This document shows positions 49,901-61,330 of a stretch of DNA of 64,000 bases, in pieces. Origin of the DNA: Nemophila menziesii (lineage: Eukaryota > Streptophyta > Magnoliopsida > Boraginales > Hydrophyllaceae). Every line of letters starts with the position of its first letter. Position 1 is the stretch's first letter. Position numbers and translations under genes: made by a program. Location of the stretch: positions 61,062,154 to 61,126,153 of the forward strand of contig JARWIR010000002.1 of NCBI GenBank assembly GCA_029959085.1, read 5' to 3'. Below the pieces are notes generated by a model. It did no database searches. It was not told where the DNA came from and saw only the letters and a program-made list of their open reading frames with translations.

Positions 49901-51447
49901 CATTAGATTTAATCCGAGTATCGACAAGGTGAGGTAATAGCCTCAAAGAGTATGTTTTCTTTCTTCCCTACCATTTCTGTATGTGCAATATGTAAGCTAA
50001 TTTTAAATTTTATTTTTCTTGAGTCTTTTTCGAGTCGTGGGGACACGGCTCATTTTCGAGTTGGGGGTGGGGATTCGTTGTCCTCATCCTCTTTTTTGTG
50101 TTTTTCATAAAATTTAAAATTTTTAGGTTGAATTAGGCATAGAATATCTTTGAATGTACCTATTGAGCATGATTTTACTAGGTCAATGATAGTAAGTAGT
50201 ATGTTTTTGAAAGATATCATAAATATGTTTAGATGCATGTATGAAAACAGGAAATAAAGGATAGAAAAGTTAATGAGCAATTCTAAGAAGTATGTTGAAA
50301 CTTGGGAATAGTTATTTGGTGTGTAGAATGTGAGGTTTGAATTTAGTTGAAAACCCACTTAGCTATGAACTAATAATGAAAAAGTAATGAAATCCGGTAG
50401 TTAAAAAAATGACTAAGGCAGTTCTTCCATGATTAAAACACTTGAAGCCTTTTTATACTTTCTCACCCTTTTATTTGATTATTGTTATTATCCGTCTTAG
50501 CCCATTTGAGCCTTCCTAAAGCCTTTTTATTGAACCACATTATAATCCATACCCTAGTTTTAGGACTTATCTATATAACTCGCACTCGGATCGCAAAACC
50601 TGAGACAAACCCGTTTTAGAGCTTGAGTTTGGGGTGGTGGTTTTCGTCATTTGGGAACATTGGGATTTGGAATTGTAATTGTGATTTTATTGATGATGAA
50701 ATTGTTAGTATTGTTACCCTTTGCCGGGGTAATAGTGAATGGAAAAGAAGCTACGAGCTAAATTTGCCAACAAGGGCATATAAAGAATATATATAGGAAA
50801 AAAAATAGTGTGATATCTCAACATCAAAAAGAGAGTCATAGCTATATAAAAGATAAATTGATATGAAAAGAATATATATTCGGACCGGCAAAGTGGAATT
50901 TTGTAAATCATCACTAAAAGGTTTTATTGGGATTTATTGGGGATGCAAATCAAAAGCATCAATAAATTGGGTTGACAGAGATACATCTTCGAGTGAAAAC
51001 TCAAGCTCTAGGGCGATTTGTTGATGGCTAGTGAGGAGAGAGCCAAAAGCTCACTTTCCATTATCCAAATATACCACACCCGTCCTTAAGCTAAGTTATA
51101 ACCCAAGACCTTAGGATTTCTAACTGCTTGGTGGAGAAACAATTGAACTATTAAGTAGTAGGTAAGTGGACCATTGGATGCTGTATTTGGGACCTATGAA
51201 CAACCTATAGCCATTAATCTGAACTAAGTTATCATCCTCTCCTTCTGGCATTGCGAAATTAATCTGGACTTGAATTTATGGATTGTTGATTACATGTATA
51301 TTAAGCATATTTGTGCATTATTTCTTAAACATTACTACATGAGACTTTTTAGATATTTATGCTCTAGAATCATTCATTATGTTCTGTTCTTGTTCTCCTC
51401 CGACTTCTTCTTGTTTATTTTGACTACCCTACTGTTCTTTACTTTTA
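49901..51447 (+). other. 3' non-coding region of E2
   Basis: No supported gene. Conserved blocks shared with E1 and E3: GAGTTGGGGGTGGGG (50058-50072), GAGCTTGAGTTTGGGGTGG (50620-50638), TTACCCTTTGCCGGGGTAA (50714-50732), and the CTCTAGGGCGAT block (51005-51054). Confidence 0.65.
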
Positions 51448-51466
51448 TTGTATCGGGACGATACAA
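51448..51466 (+). other. Stem-loop beside the PPT of E2
   Basis: TTGTATCGGGACGATACAA, 8-bp stem and GGA loop, 18 bases before the 3' LTR. Same place as in E1. Confidence 0.82.
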
Positions 51467-51469
51467 CTT

Positions 51470-51483
51470 TGAGTTGGGGGTCT
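51470..51483 (+). other. Polypurine tract of E2
   Basis: GAGTTGGGGGTCT directly before the TG of the 3' LTR; start site of plus-strand synthesis in the family. Confidence 0.75.
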
Positions 51484-53059
51484 TGATGTCTCCTCATTTG
51501 TGATAATATAATATACTTCAGAGACATCATTTTAGGCTTATTTATTAGTTTATAGGTCGATCTTAGCTTAATTTAGTGCACTTTCCTATTTTGAGTCTTG
51601 ATTTGTAGAATTATTATTTTTAGAGCATATTGGGTTTAATTGTTTATTTAGTGTGAAGCTTTAAATATAATTATGGAGATTAATTAGAGTCCAAGTCAAA
51701 GATTACAACTTATGGAAAGAGATTTGCATGGAAATTGGAGATAAGGAAACAAAGGCTAAAAAGATGGAAAAGGAAAAGTTGCCTAAATCTGGGATTCTGC
51801 ATACACGTCCAAAGATATGCGTTTTTACCTAAGAAATAGGCCGAATTTGGCAATTTACTTCTCATGGGTCAAGATAATTCTGTTGCGATTCTTTTGGTAT
51901 CTTATGGAGCTCAAACCGACCAATAACGAAGAAGATATGCTCAAAACGGTCCAGCAGTGTTTATCTTTATTTCCTTACGAATATAAGTTGGACTAGGACT
52001 CCATTACTTTCCTTCTCCTTCAAGAAAAAGAATTAGGTCTTCCTATAACCTATAAATACAGCCTCTTAACACTCTTAAATCATCCTTGGCCTGACCTTAA
52101 GGCCAAGAGGAAGCTGCAACACAAGAGAAGAAGTCTGGAAGGAGCTGGGCAACAACTATGTCTCCTTCAACCTCTTATTCTGTAATTCTTTCCTCTTCTT
52201 TTCGTATGAACTAATTCTATTAGCTTAGATTTTGCATAATGTATAAACTATGAATTCTAATTCTTCTATCTAAGTTTCTTTGGGAATTATATGTTTTAAT
52301 CTGATATTAGCTACTTACTTCATATTTGATTATGTGTTTTTATTTAATGTATGTTTTCCTTGCGGTGCGCAACGTATAGGATTACCTTAATAGTAGTTAG
52401 ATGGTCGCCTTACCAGGGTGTTTAACTATTGAACCACCACATAACGGCTAGTGTCGATAGTAGTTCTGACAAAACATGCTTCTAACTAGATAGTCATTAA
52501 GGTTTGTTTTAATCACCGTATCACCAAGATTGCAGTATTTGCTTAGGGCCTTAGTTGCGTTTGATAACCCTATTTGAAATCACTTCTTGGTTGTGACGTT
52601 GCCCCCTTAGTCGCTCTCAAGGTCTAAGGTATAGGAATATAGAATCCTGACTAAGTATACCAAGAGCTAATATTCTCCCTTATGAACTAGATTTAATAGA
52701 TAGAATTAGAAGGATTAGTGCATACTAGTAAAACCTAAGTTATACCTTTCATACTATCTTCTTTTCTTTTCTATTATTTATTTTCTGTCTTTAGTTTATT
52801 AGTTTAGTTTATTTATTAGAAAACCAAATATATATTTGTCTATCTCTTCTTCCTACTAGCGTATTATCTTTTCTATCTGTAATATCTGCACTTGAATAAT
52901 TTGCATAAGTTCATCTTAACCTTCGTAGTCCCTGAGGAACGAATCTTACTTATTCATTAAAACTTGCATACGATCTGTATACTTGCAGAACCGTGTTAGT
53001 GTAGGGTGTTTATTTGCACTTATTTTATACATCTTTTTATCACACCTTAGGCCACACCA
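51484..53059 (+). repeat. 3' LTR of E2 (1576 bp)
   Basis: TGATGTCTCC...GGCCACACCA, a partner of the 5' LTR with scattered substitutions and small indels, mostly near the 3' end. TATA box at 52050-52058. Confidence 0.93.
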
Positions 53060-53064
53060 GACAT
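53060..53064. repeat. Target site duplication of E2, right (GACAT)
   Basis: GACAT directly after the LTR end, matching 45360-45364. Confidence 0.92.
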
Positions 53065-53066
53065 CA

Positions 53067-53082
53067 AGACCCCTAACTCATA
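53067..53082 (-). other. Polypurine tract of E3
   Basis: Minus-strand TATGAGTTAGGGGTCT, followed by TG, the first two bases of the E3 LTR. Equivalent to the tracts of E1 and E2. Confidence 0.7.
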
Positions 53083-53083
53083 G

Positions 53084-53102
53084 TTTTGTCGTCCCGACAA
53101 AA
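53084..53102 (-). other. Stem-loop beside the PPT of E3, with compensated stem changes
   Basis: Minus-strand TTTTGTCGGGACGACAAAA, 8-bp stem and GGA loop. Compared with E1/E2, stem pair 3 is T-A instead of G-C and pair 5 is G-C instead of A-T; both sides changed together, so the stem is kept. Confidence 0.82.
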
Positions 53103-54889
53103 TAGAAAAAGAAAATAAAAGGAGTTGGGAAGGGTCTAAGTCAAATAAGCCAAAGAAGAGAGAAAGAGTAGAAAAATATAATGAATGATACTAAAGCTAA
53201 AATATTAACAAGTTTCATATAGTATAAATTACAAACTATTGAAGTATATACCTAACAAATATACATTTCACACAAATAGATTTCAAGATCAAATTAGTTT
53301 TGTAATGCATAAGTGAGGTTCTTTCTTAGTTCACATTAATTTCTATAGGTTTTTCTTCGATCCTCACCTAGCTTCTAAATTCTAAGGTCCACTTAACTAC
53401 TCTTTATCATGTGGAAGCTCCTAAAGTGCATAGTTAAGAATCCTAAGGTGTTTAAGGTTGTAATGTCGGCTTAGGGTAGGTATGATACATATATTTGGAT
53501 AATTTAGAGTAGGATTTTGCCCTCTCCTCAATAGAAATCAACAAGTCTCCCTAGAGCTTGAGTTACTCTCAAAGATGTTACTCACTCATCCCAATTGATG
53601 CAAAAAGTAGCATCTCCAATAATATCAATATAAACCTTTAATGATCACCTAATTAAATCCTACTTTGTCGGTAATGTGTATATATTTCACAAATGCTTCT
53701 CTTTCTAATGTGAGAAGTCATGTAACTTTAAATCTTTTTCTTCTTCTTTTTCAATATATTTTTTTCAATATATTTTTTTCAATATTTTCTTTTCAAACCT
53801 TTTTCTTTCTTTTCCTTTAGCTCGACAAAGGGTTAAGAAGGATATATATCACTCTGATCATGAAGCTAAATTACACATACAAAATCCCAACAAATGAAAA
53901 TCCAATAAGAACCACCACCCCAAACTCAAGCTCTACACGAGTGTCAAGGCATCCTAATTCGAGTGCGGGTCATAGAGTCAAGTCCTAATAACTAAATGAT
54001 AAGGCTTATAATACGGCTAACTAAAGGATTTAGAAAGGAACAAAGGGGGCTAAGACGGATATTATAACAGTTAAGTATAGATAGCAGGCTAAAAGTCTCA
54101 AATGGATAACAAAGAACCGCCTTAATCATGTCATATCTTATGCAAATTAGTTACTTCCTCACTTTTAGCACGTTCATTAAATGGTTTACGCTAGCTTAGG
54201 CATCACGTTCTACACACCACTCATGCTACCTAAAATCGAACTCACTTAATTGCATTGCTCACTAATCTCTTCTTTACTTACTAATACTCACTTTGTATAA
54301 AATTTATCAAACATATGCAAAACAAGTTTATAAAATTACTATCTACTATCATTAACTCACGGAAATTCAGCTTAAACAAATACATTCATTAGCTTCTACT
54401 TCACCTTCACACTTATTGAAAGCAAATAAATCACATAAAGTGTGGAGGGGACAACAGATCCCTGACCCACAACTCAAGGGTGAGCCTTGACGTCCACGAC
54501 TCGAAACAAACTCAATAGTCATTAAAGACAAACAACTAATATACAAATAGAGAAAGGCAGTACAAAAGAGAGACACATATTCAAGAGGCTATTGCCTCTC
54601 GTGATCAACGTCTAAGAGAAGTAGTGGGGGATCCTTCGTGGTGTCGCGTATTAGTTGATCCAGGAGTGTAATGATGTGCATTTGTTTTACTTTGATTAAT
54701 GCCACATCATGATTTTCTTTAGTTGCTCAATAACCTTCTTTTTCCAAGGTGATCCCTTGAGCTCCACGCAAAATATTCTTAACCCACGGATCATCTAAGA
54801 TAGAACTTGGCCTATTAATAAGCCTCTCATTCTCCCCAATAGTCACATCTGCTTTCATCACTAGGCTAGTGATCATTGATGGTATTTCA
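53103..54889 (-). other. 3' non-coding region of E3
   Basis: No supported gene. The conserved G-rich block lies at 53912-53935 (minus-strand GAGCTTGAGTTTGGGGTGG), and a weaker CTCTAGGG block at about 53550. A short TTTTTTCAATATA direct repeat is seen at 53750-53785. Confidence 0.6.
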
Positions 54890-55764
54890 AGTTATAAAAA
54901 CTAGTAGGTTTGACAATAAAGTTCATTACCTCATCAAAGATCAACTGAGCCACATCAATTTCTTCCTCTCTCATAATACAATCCAATAAGTTATGGGAAT
55001 TCTGAAGTATCTCCACGACTCGAGTGTTCCCTAGGGCTGAAGGTGCAGGAAATAGTACCGAATTCTTGCATTAGGTTGAAGAAACTTGTAAGGCCAAGAA
55101 TTTTTCAACTCGTCTTTATCATTATACAATATTAACTCCTTATTAAATACTCATTCGTATAGTTACTAACAATAGAAACATCGATGTTCTTCATAACCTC
55201 TTGATACTTGCAAGGTCTCATCAATTCCTTCATTTGGAAATGGCTTCTAATCTCCTCAACTGTGAACGGGATCAAGTTACCTCGAATGGGAATTCTTCCA
55301 TCTCTATCTCGGTGAAAGAGACAAAGATTAAACTCTCGTACTGGCACAAAATTAAACTTTGAGTGCTCCATCAAGAAATACATCCATCGTAATCGTTCTC
55401 CCATCACAAGAAATCTCTCAAACCTTTCTCTTTCTACCTCCTTGTGAAATTTATGATCATGAGTGAGTTCTAAAGAAGGAATAATTTTAATCGTCATATC
55501 TTCTAGCGTCCTAGATTGATTCTTCGTGTTGGGTGCAAGTACCTTGGCATGAAGAGGTTGTGGAGCTTTCGTCTTCGTATACTCGATTGTTCTCTACTCC
55601 ACACAAACCGGTTTCTCTTTAGCCAAAGAACTTGAATCACCTTATTGCTTCTTTTCCTTACTCACACAATTTTCAACTTGTTTTCTCTTGTTCTCACCCG
55701 AATCCGTACTCTATTTCTTCTTCATATATCTTATACTAGCAAGTGTCTCAATTATTTTTGTCAT
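54890..55764 (-). pseudogene. Plant-transposon-protein-like ORF of E3 (Transposase_32/PF20167 type)
   Basis: Minus strand from ATG at 55764 (MTKIIETLASIRYM), same start as the E1 and E2 ORFs. Early part has three stops, then an open 121-codon stretch (55497-55132) with FERFLVMGERLRWMYFLM, VREFNLCLF, PIRGNLIPFTVEEIRSHFQMKEL and a Lys/Tyr tail. After a stop and shifts, LKNSWPYKFLQP (about 55100), then EEEIDVAQLIFDEV..FIVKPTSFYNLKY (near 54900), the usual end of the domain. This is the most complete of the three copies. The domain occurs as an extra ORF in Athila/Tat-like elements; what it does is unknown. Confidence 0.68.
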
Positions 55765-56168
55765 CTTTCTCTACCCTCTACTAAAAAATTTACCAAAGCT
55801 TGAGATTTTCCCTGAATAAAGGGTTTAGGTAATATTTGGAGGTAATTAGGTGTCGAAAATGTGTTTTGTTATGTGGGTATGAAGGATTTATGGTGGGATG
55901 AGAATGAATTAAAGATTTAGGAAAAAGGATTTTGGGAATTTTTGGTTTGATTCTTGATTTCTAATGTTGTTGGAATGATTTTGGATGGTTAGTGTTGTTA
56001 GGAATGATGATTTTGGGTATGAAAAGTAGGTATTTTTGATGTATTTTGATGGTAGGTGAAGCTTGGTTGAAGCTTCAATAATGGTGGAAGGTGTGGGGAA
56101 GAAGAAGCTTCAAGGTTTAGGTTTTGGTGTAAGTTTAAACCCATTTTTCACTTTTCTTCGCGTTGCGG
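55765..56168 (-). other. Leader before the second ORF of E3
   Basis: No ORF. Minus-strand AAGCTTC- and CACCA-rich leader corresponding to the 40820-41183 leader of E1, more diverged. Confidence 0.45.
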
Positions 56169-56400
56169 TGCGGTACACCGAAAATGGGGTGCGGTACACC
56201 GCACCTCGAATCTCTTTACAATAATCCCTAGAATGTCAACCGTGGACCTTAGTGCGTACAGGAAGCTTCGTGCGGTACACCGCATCTTGGTGCGGTGCAC
56301 CGTGAGATAGTCCAGATCACAATCTCGCGATTCGTACAGTGGACTCAAGTCGTACGTCTCTTGCCATGCGGTGCACCGCGGTTACCATGCGGTATACCGT
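56169..56400 (-). repeat. Array of TGCGGT-NN-ACCGCA inverted repeats in E3
   Basis: Six copies in 232 bp at 56169-56180, 56190-56203, 56271-56284, 56291-56302, 56367-56380 and 56388-56400. Centre dinucleotide AC, GC or AT. Two copies are the full TGCGGTACACCGCA; others miss the last bases. Same position between post-pol block and leader as the array in E2. Confidence 0.85.
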
Positions 56401-56840
56401 TAAACACGACTTACAGCGCCAAAATTTCCTGTCCTTTTATTCGTTGAGCTTAGTGTGCACGAAAATCAATGATGTGGGACATCACGCATAGGCGCAATAC
56501 ACCACATCAATGAGCCGATGCATACTAAATTTCCACAGATTTCTCCCCAAACATAATGGGTTGCTCACATGGACATTAAAAACAACAAATATCTTTCTCA
56601 TAATGCAATATAAATCTAATAAATTTACAAATACACACTAAAACATAAAAACAACTACTAAAGCATCAAAAATATGAGTTGTCTCCCAAGAAGCACTTTT
56701 ATTAACGCCGTTGAAGTTTGACGTATTACCTCTTAGTTAGTTCTTCTTCACGTAGCCTACCCAGCATTGGGTGAGGCAATTAATCTCCATCAAGTGGTGC
56801 TTACAGCTCTCCTTGATGTTCAGCTCAACTAACCTTTTGG
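56401..56840 (-). other. Post-pol block of E3
   Basis: Minus-strand GTCAAACTTCAACGGCGTTA and GCTTCTTGGGAGACAACTCA (about 56680-56725), the counterpart of the post-pol blocks of E1 and E2. A short pol C-terminal reading may lie above 56730 but is not clear. Confidence 0.5.
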
Positions 56841-59800
56841 AAATAATTCGAAAAAAATCAACAAAAAAATTCGCCAGAGTTGACCGACCTTGATCCATTT
56901 GCCGCCGGAGTAGACTGGGTTATGTACCTAAATTCAACAAAAAAACAAAAAAAAAATCATCAGTCCGACATTGACCGCCGATAGTAGCCAGAGCTAATTG
57001 GAGGCCGCCTTGATTTTTTTTTAAACTCACTAGAGTTGTCCAGTTTTGACGGCTGAAGTTGACTAGCCACCAGCCATGTAGGATAAAATAAATTATTATT
57101 TTATTTTATTATCTGTTGTATAAGGATATCAAGTCAAAAGCCTATGATAGAAAATATCTTTTGCTTGACTTAATTTTAGAAATATTATAGCAACTAGGTA
57201 CTAAGTCAGAAAAGATATTTTCCCTATTAGTGAACCGATCAAGTCTGACCTTATTAGCTTTGGTTCGGTTGATAAGATTCAGTCCGGGTCGGGTCAGTTC
57301 CAATACTGGACTGGGCAAGCTGGCCGCTAACATGGGAAGTGACCTTCATGCAAAACTATACTATATGTTTCTATACTATTTAAAATAACACAATATCATG
57401 CAAAATAACATACATATAAAAAGAAAACATAATGTTTATACATAAACAAGATCATGTTTTGAATTTAAAAACATAGTCTAAGCTAAGCATCTTTCTCTAT
57501 GCATCTATGGATGTTGCGGATTGTCTAAATTGGGTCGGGCTGATCGATATAGGAACGACGAGGCTTGCAACCCTTTCCATCCCAGAGTAACCGCTTATTT
57601 CCTAAAAATAGCAAAATACACACAAGCTATAAATTCATATATGTTATCAAAGAAATAGCGAAATACACACAAACAAAATAGATAAAGCCTAAAAAGATAA
57701 TCTTTGAAAGATGTGTTGCCAAGCGAAGATTTTAAAATTTTGGTAGGATGATAAGGTATTGATGTAATTGTTTTAAATGGTGTTAAAAGAAAAATTAAAA
57801 ATTTTAAGGGACTTAGTTAACATGTAACTAGGCGAACGCTTAGGGGGGAACTAAAAAATACTAATTTTATTCCAAAAAATAATACATAAACAAATATATA
57901 TTATGGTCACCCTAAAATATTAAAAAATATCACTTGGCACCCATTAATTTTTTTCTCATTTTTCCTTCGAAAATAATATCTTATCTCTTCCTAAAATTTT
58001 GAGAAATTTCATTTCCCATCGTCTCTAATATTTTTTTTTTAATTCTCACCTTACCCCCTAAAATATAACAAATCTTATGGACCCCTCCCCCATACCGCAC
58101 CCAAGGTCAATTTTTTTTAGGCTTTTCATTTCAATTTTTTATATGGCATTTTTTTCCAATAATAAAATATAGATTATTTTGTATAATGTAGCAACTAAGT
58201 GTAATTATTTTCATGATAAAGAACCTAAAGCGCAGCTTTTGCAAAATATAAAGACCTATATTACAACTTTTGCATGATATAGGGAGCTAGAGTGTAACAT
58301 TATACCATGCTCTTTTGTACAATTTTACATATACTTAATAAATTTTTACTCTCCACTAGTTTCTAAATGAGTTTAAGTTTAATTAGTACACCCAATAGGG
58401 GATTCGGGGTATTTTTCTAAGGGGACTAAAATTTAGGCTGGGAAAAATTATCCATTTTACTAAGGTCTTTTCTCTAAAAAATCAAATAGTTTCTCACTTT
58501 ACATGGAGGCTAGGGGGCTACACTGCCCCTCCCACCCTCCCTATAGGCTCCCCTTTCCATCCCCATAAATTATTCTTTATGTTATTTTTTTCTTTATCTA
58601 AAAGTTGGAATGAATAATATCTAGGATTTTATTAAAAAAACCACTTCACATGATAAACCCCATAGGTTAATGGATGTTCATGAAAAAAATCTTATAAAAC
58701 ATATTTAAGAACTAAAACATAAAAAAATAAATATGATTTTAACCAATACAATTAAAATCATTTATTTATTATAATAAAAAAGGGAAAAAAGCATTTTTCT
58801 CTCCAAATCTTACCTTGTAAGAGAAATATAATGATCGAGGACCACTAGTAATGTCCCTTCTAAATTCTCGAAGTGAAATTCCCTATAATTCACACACACC
58901 GAGAAGTTTAGAGTTGTGTATCGGTGTCGGGTGTTTGGCTTTGTGACGAGTGACATGTAGGTTTTGAAGTGTGAAAATATTTTAGGTTTCTTACATATAT
59001 ATACATTTTGATATAGCGTTACATGCCTCCTATTTAGGGTATTTCAAGAGTTTTCCTTTTTATTTTTCTAGGTTAGATATCTTCTCGAATAAGCTCAATC
59101 TATAACTGACGATCTCTTAGAAAATTCTAAAATATCTAGACGAGCCCAATCTGTTATCCTTAGAATTCCAAAATGAGTAAAATGAGTTTAAATTGAGAAA
59201 CCCAAGATAATCGATATATTTTTAAAATGAGAAAATAAGTTTAATGTTTTGGATTCTTGTTAGGTCTAGACATAATAAAAAACATGTCAATATTTTTAAT
59301 TATTATGTTTATTTATATTGGTGGTCGTTTGTTATATGTTTTTTAATGATTTGGTCTAGTGGTTTTGTCTTTCCTCTTAATAAGGTTTGATTGAAAAAAG
59401 ACTGACAATGCATTCCCATTTCTAAGTTTATTGAAAAAGATGGCCTCTTAGAGTTCTTTACTTTTATCAACCTATGCCCTTGTTTTTTCCCTAAATGTTT
59501 AAAATCAATTTTATCCTATAATACATTCTTACCTTGTTTATCCTTTCTTATTTTATTTTATTTCAACAAAGCTATCAAATATAATTAATCACATGTAATT
59601 TTAGTTAAACGTTTTTCTAAACTGATGTATCCATTTGATACTAATTTTACTAATTTCAAATTTTCAAACTAGCTAAGCTATTGTATATTCTAATTTAAAG
59701 TGTTACTTGGGTTTTTTTCTATTTTGCGTTTATGCAATAAGTTTTTTAAATATAACATTTTTGTAGAAATAGATGTCACTGGCAATTCTAGACTCAATTT

Positions 59801-60065
59801 TCATTAGGCTACATATTAGATGGAGTAGATCTTGGACGATAGTGTATAAGATTTGAAAATTTGTGAAAGAAAATCCTTGTATTAGGTGATAAAATTGAAC
59901 TAGTTTCAATGATTTTATCTAAATTCATATATATGAACGATTATACATATTAATACACACCAGATCTAAAAGTACGTATATAATCATATAAACACATAAA
60001 TTACACATAATATGTTATGAAACATATTGAATAGAAATTATAGACTTGTTTAAAACTAGAACCTG
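56841..60065. other. Unassigned AT-rich stretch
   Basis: A small GC-rich part (56870-57060) repeats GCC(A/G)GAG(T/C)T and TTGACCG motifs without a clear unit. The rest is AT-rich with homopolymer runs. Short ORFs (for example 57142-57333 minus) lack codon bias and known motifs. No transposon ends recognised. Confidence 0.45.
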
Positions 60066-60230
60066 AATCCATAGTGGCTTCCTTCTCAAGATCTTCTTTC
60101 CTTCTTAAGAATCGTCAGTCACCAGAAAGAGAGGACAAGTAGAAGCAGCAGGGAAATGGGTTAGGGTCTACAGTTCTACGATTTTTTAGCAACGATGATC
60201 TCTATATATAGAGAGAGAGTTGAAACTTGG
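60066..60230 (-). promoter_or_regulatory. Possible promoter, leader and ATG on the minus strand
   Basis: Read on the minus strand, CTCTATATATAGAG (TATA box, about 60198-60211) is followed by a GC-richer, CT-rich leader and CCACTATGGATTCAGGTTC near 60070, that is an ATG with a possible splice donor (CAG|GTTCTA) after four codons. The next kilobase on that strand holds no ORF. It could be the 5' end of a dead gene or part of an unrecognised LTR. Confidence 0.25.
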
Positions 60231-61005
60231 ATTGAGAGTTAATATCATCTCAATTGGCCCAAATTCCCGAAATATGAAGTCCATAGTTTATACACTACCA
60301 AATCTTTTCTTTAGCCCAAAATGTAACCACATTAAATGGGTGGATGTGGAAACAAACTTGGCATGCAACGATAAAAAAATAGACTCAGACCTTGTTGGGT
60401 TTCAAATCCACCTTGATCAAATAGTGAAGTCCATTTGTGACCCAATATTGATAGGAAAACAACATGTTTAATATAAACTAACCTAAAACAACTTATTAGG
60501 GGCACTACAACCTAATTAAAGCAATAATTATTATAAATATGTGAGGGTGGGGAAGAAATATTTAGCCTACAAATAGTCTTTCTTATGCATTACTTTAAAT
60601 TATATTCACACCCACCAAATACATTATATAAACCTTTGAATTTCGGGTATGGATGGTGTAAGACATAGATGGGTGAATAGGACTCTAATTTAATCTATAC
60701 ATAATTGAAAAATAAATATTTTCTAAGATAATTTAATAAAGAAGATTTTGCACATGGTGATTGATAACTTAGATCGAGACTATCTTAAAAAAAGCTAAAA
60801 GGATAATTGCTAAGGATTGCTAAGAGCTAAATGATCGCTATAATATAGAAAGCAATATACCTATATCCATGCACATATATATCATAAAACAAGTTTTTTT
60901 AAAACTGTGTAGATCTTTAGATGACCAGAATCATTTCTTTCCCCATTTATCATTAAAACCATACATTAATCATTAATATTTTTAGAAATAATCCTAAATA
61001 TCTAT

Positions 61006-61035
61006 ATAATAAAATAAAATAAAATAAAATAAAAT
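61006..61035. repeat. (AAAAT)n microsatellite
   Basis: Five tandem AAAAT units. Confidence 0.9.
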
Positions 61036-61166
61036 CGTGCTCCTATTAAATCTCCTTAACCTTCTCATAATTTCCCTGTCATTTTCATTCTTTACTTTGA
61101 ATGTTAAATAAAAAAATCTCTTTCCACTCACGTTGGAATAAAAAACAAAAACAAAATCTTTTTACA

Positions 61167-61330
61167 TTCACCTTCCCACACCAAACCATTCTCATGTTCG
61201 ACCATTCTCCACCATCATCAACCAAATTGGTGAATAACCTAAATTAAGGTAAAAAACTAATTTTTACCATGAAACTCTTAAAATTAAATTAATTTTAATC
61301 TAATCGCATGTGTTTTACAATTTTTAGAAT
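61167..61330. repeat. Diverged copy of the 62380 repeat with its right flank
   Basis: TTCACCTTCCCACACCA, GACCATTCTCCACCATCATCA and TTGGTGAATAACC correspond to blocks of the tandem pair at 62380-62577. The AT-rich flank with TTTTTACCAT..AACTCT also matches. Confidence 0.6.

Larger units (their letters stand above)
45365..53059 (+). mobile_element. Complete but non-autonomous Ty3/gypsy (Athila/Tat-like) retrotransposon E2
   Basis: A 7695-bp element: 5' LTR 45365-46931, PBS 46938-46955, gag-derived ORF 47264-48262, GC-rich inverted-repeat array 48590-48912, decayed second ORF from 49365, stem-loop and PPT up to 51483, 3' LTR 51484-53059, and a perfect GACAT target duplication. Protease, reverse transcriptase, RNase H and integrase are missing and the capsid domain is missing from gag, so it would need proteins from a relative. 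By eye the two LTRs differ at a few tens of positions, so the insertion is not brand new. Confidence 0.93.
53065..56840 (-). mobile_element. Ty3/gypsy (Athila/Tat-like) element E3, 3' internal part
   Basis: Minus-strand relative of E1 and E2 that was the target of E2. From high to low coordinate: post-pol block (about 56690-56840), GC-rich inverted-repeat array (56169-56400), leader, second ORF (55764-54890), non-coding part with conserved blocks, stem-loop, PPT, LTR start (TG at 53066-53065, continuing at 45364). Gag, pol and 5' LTR are not visible; upstream of about 56840 the sequence is no longer recognisable. Confidence 0.85.

Noticed and set aside
60220..60471. 83-codon plus-strand ORF (MKLGLRVNIISIG)
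   Set aside because: No known motif; it overlaps a promoter-like region that reads in the other direction.
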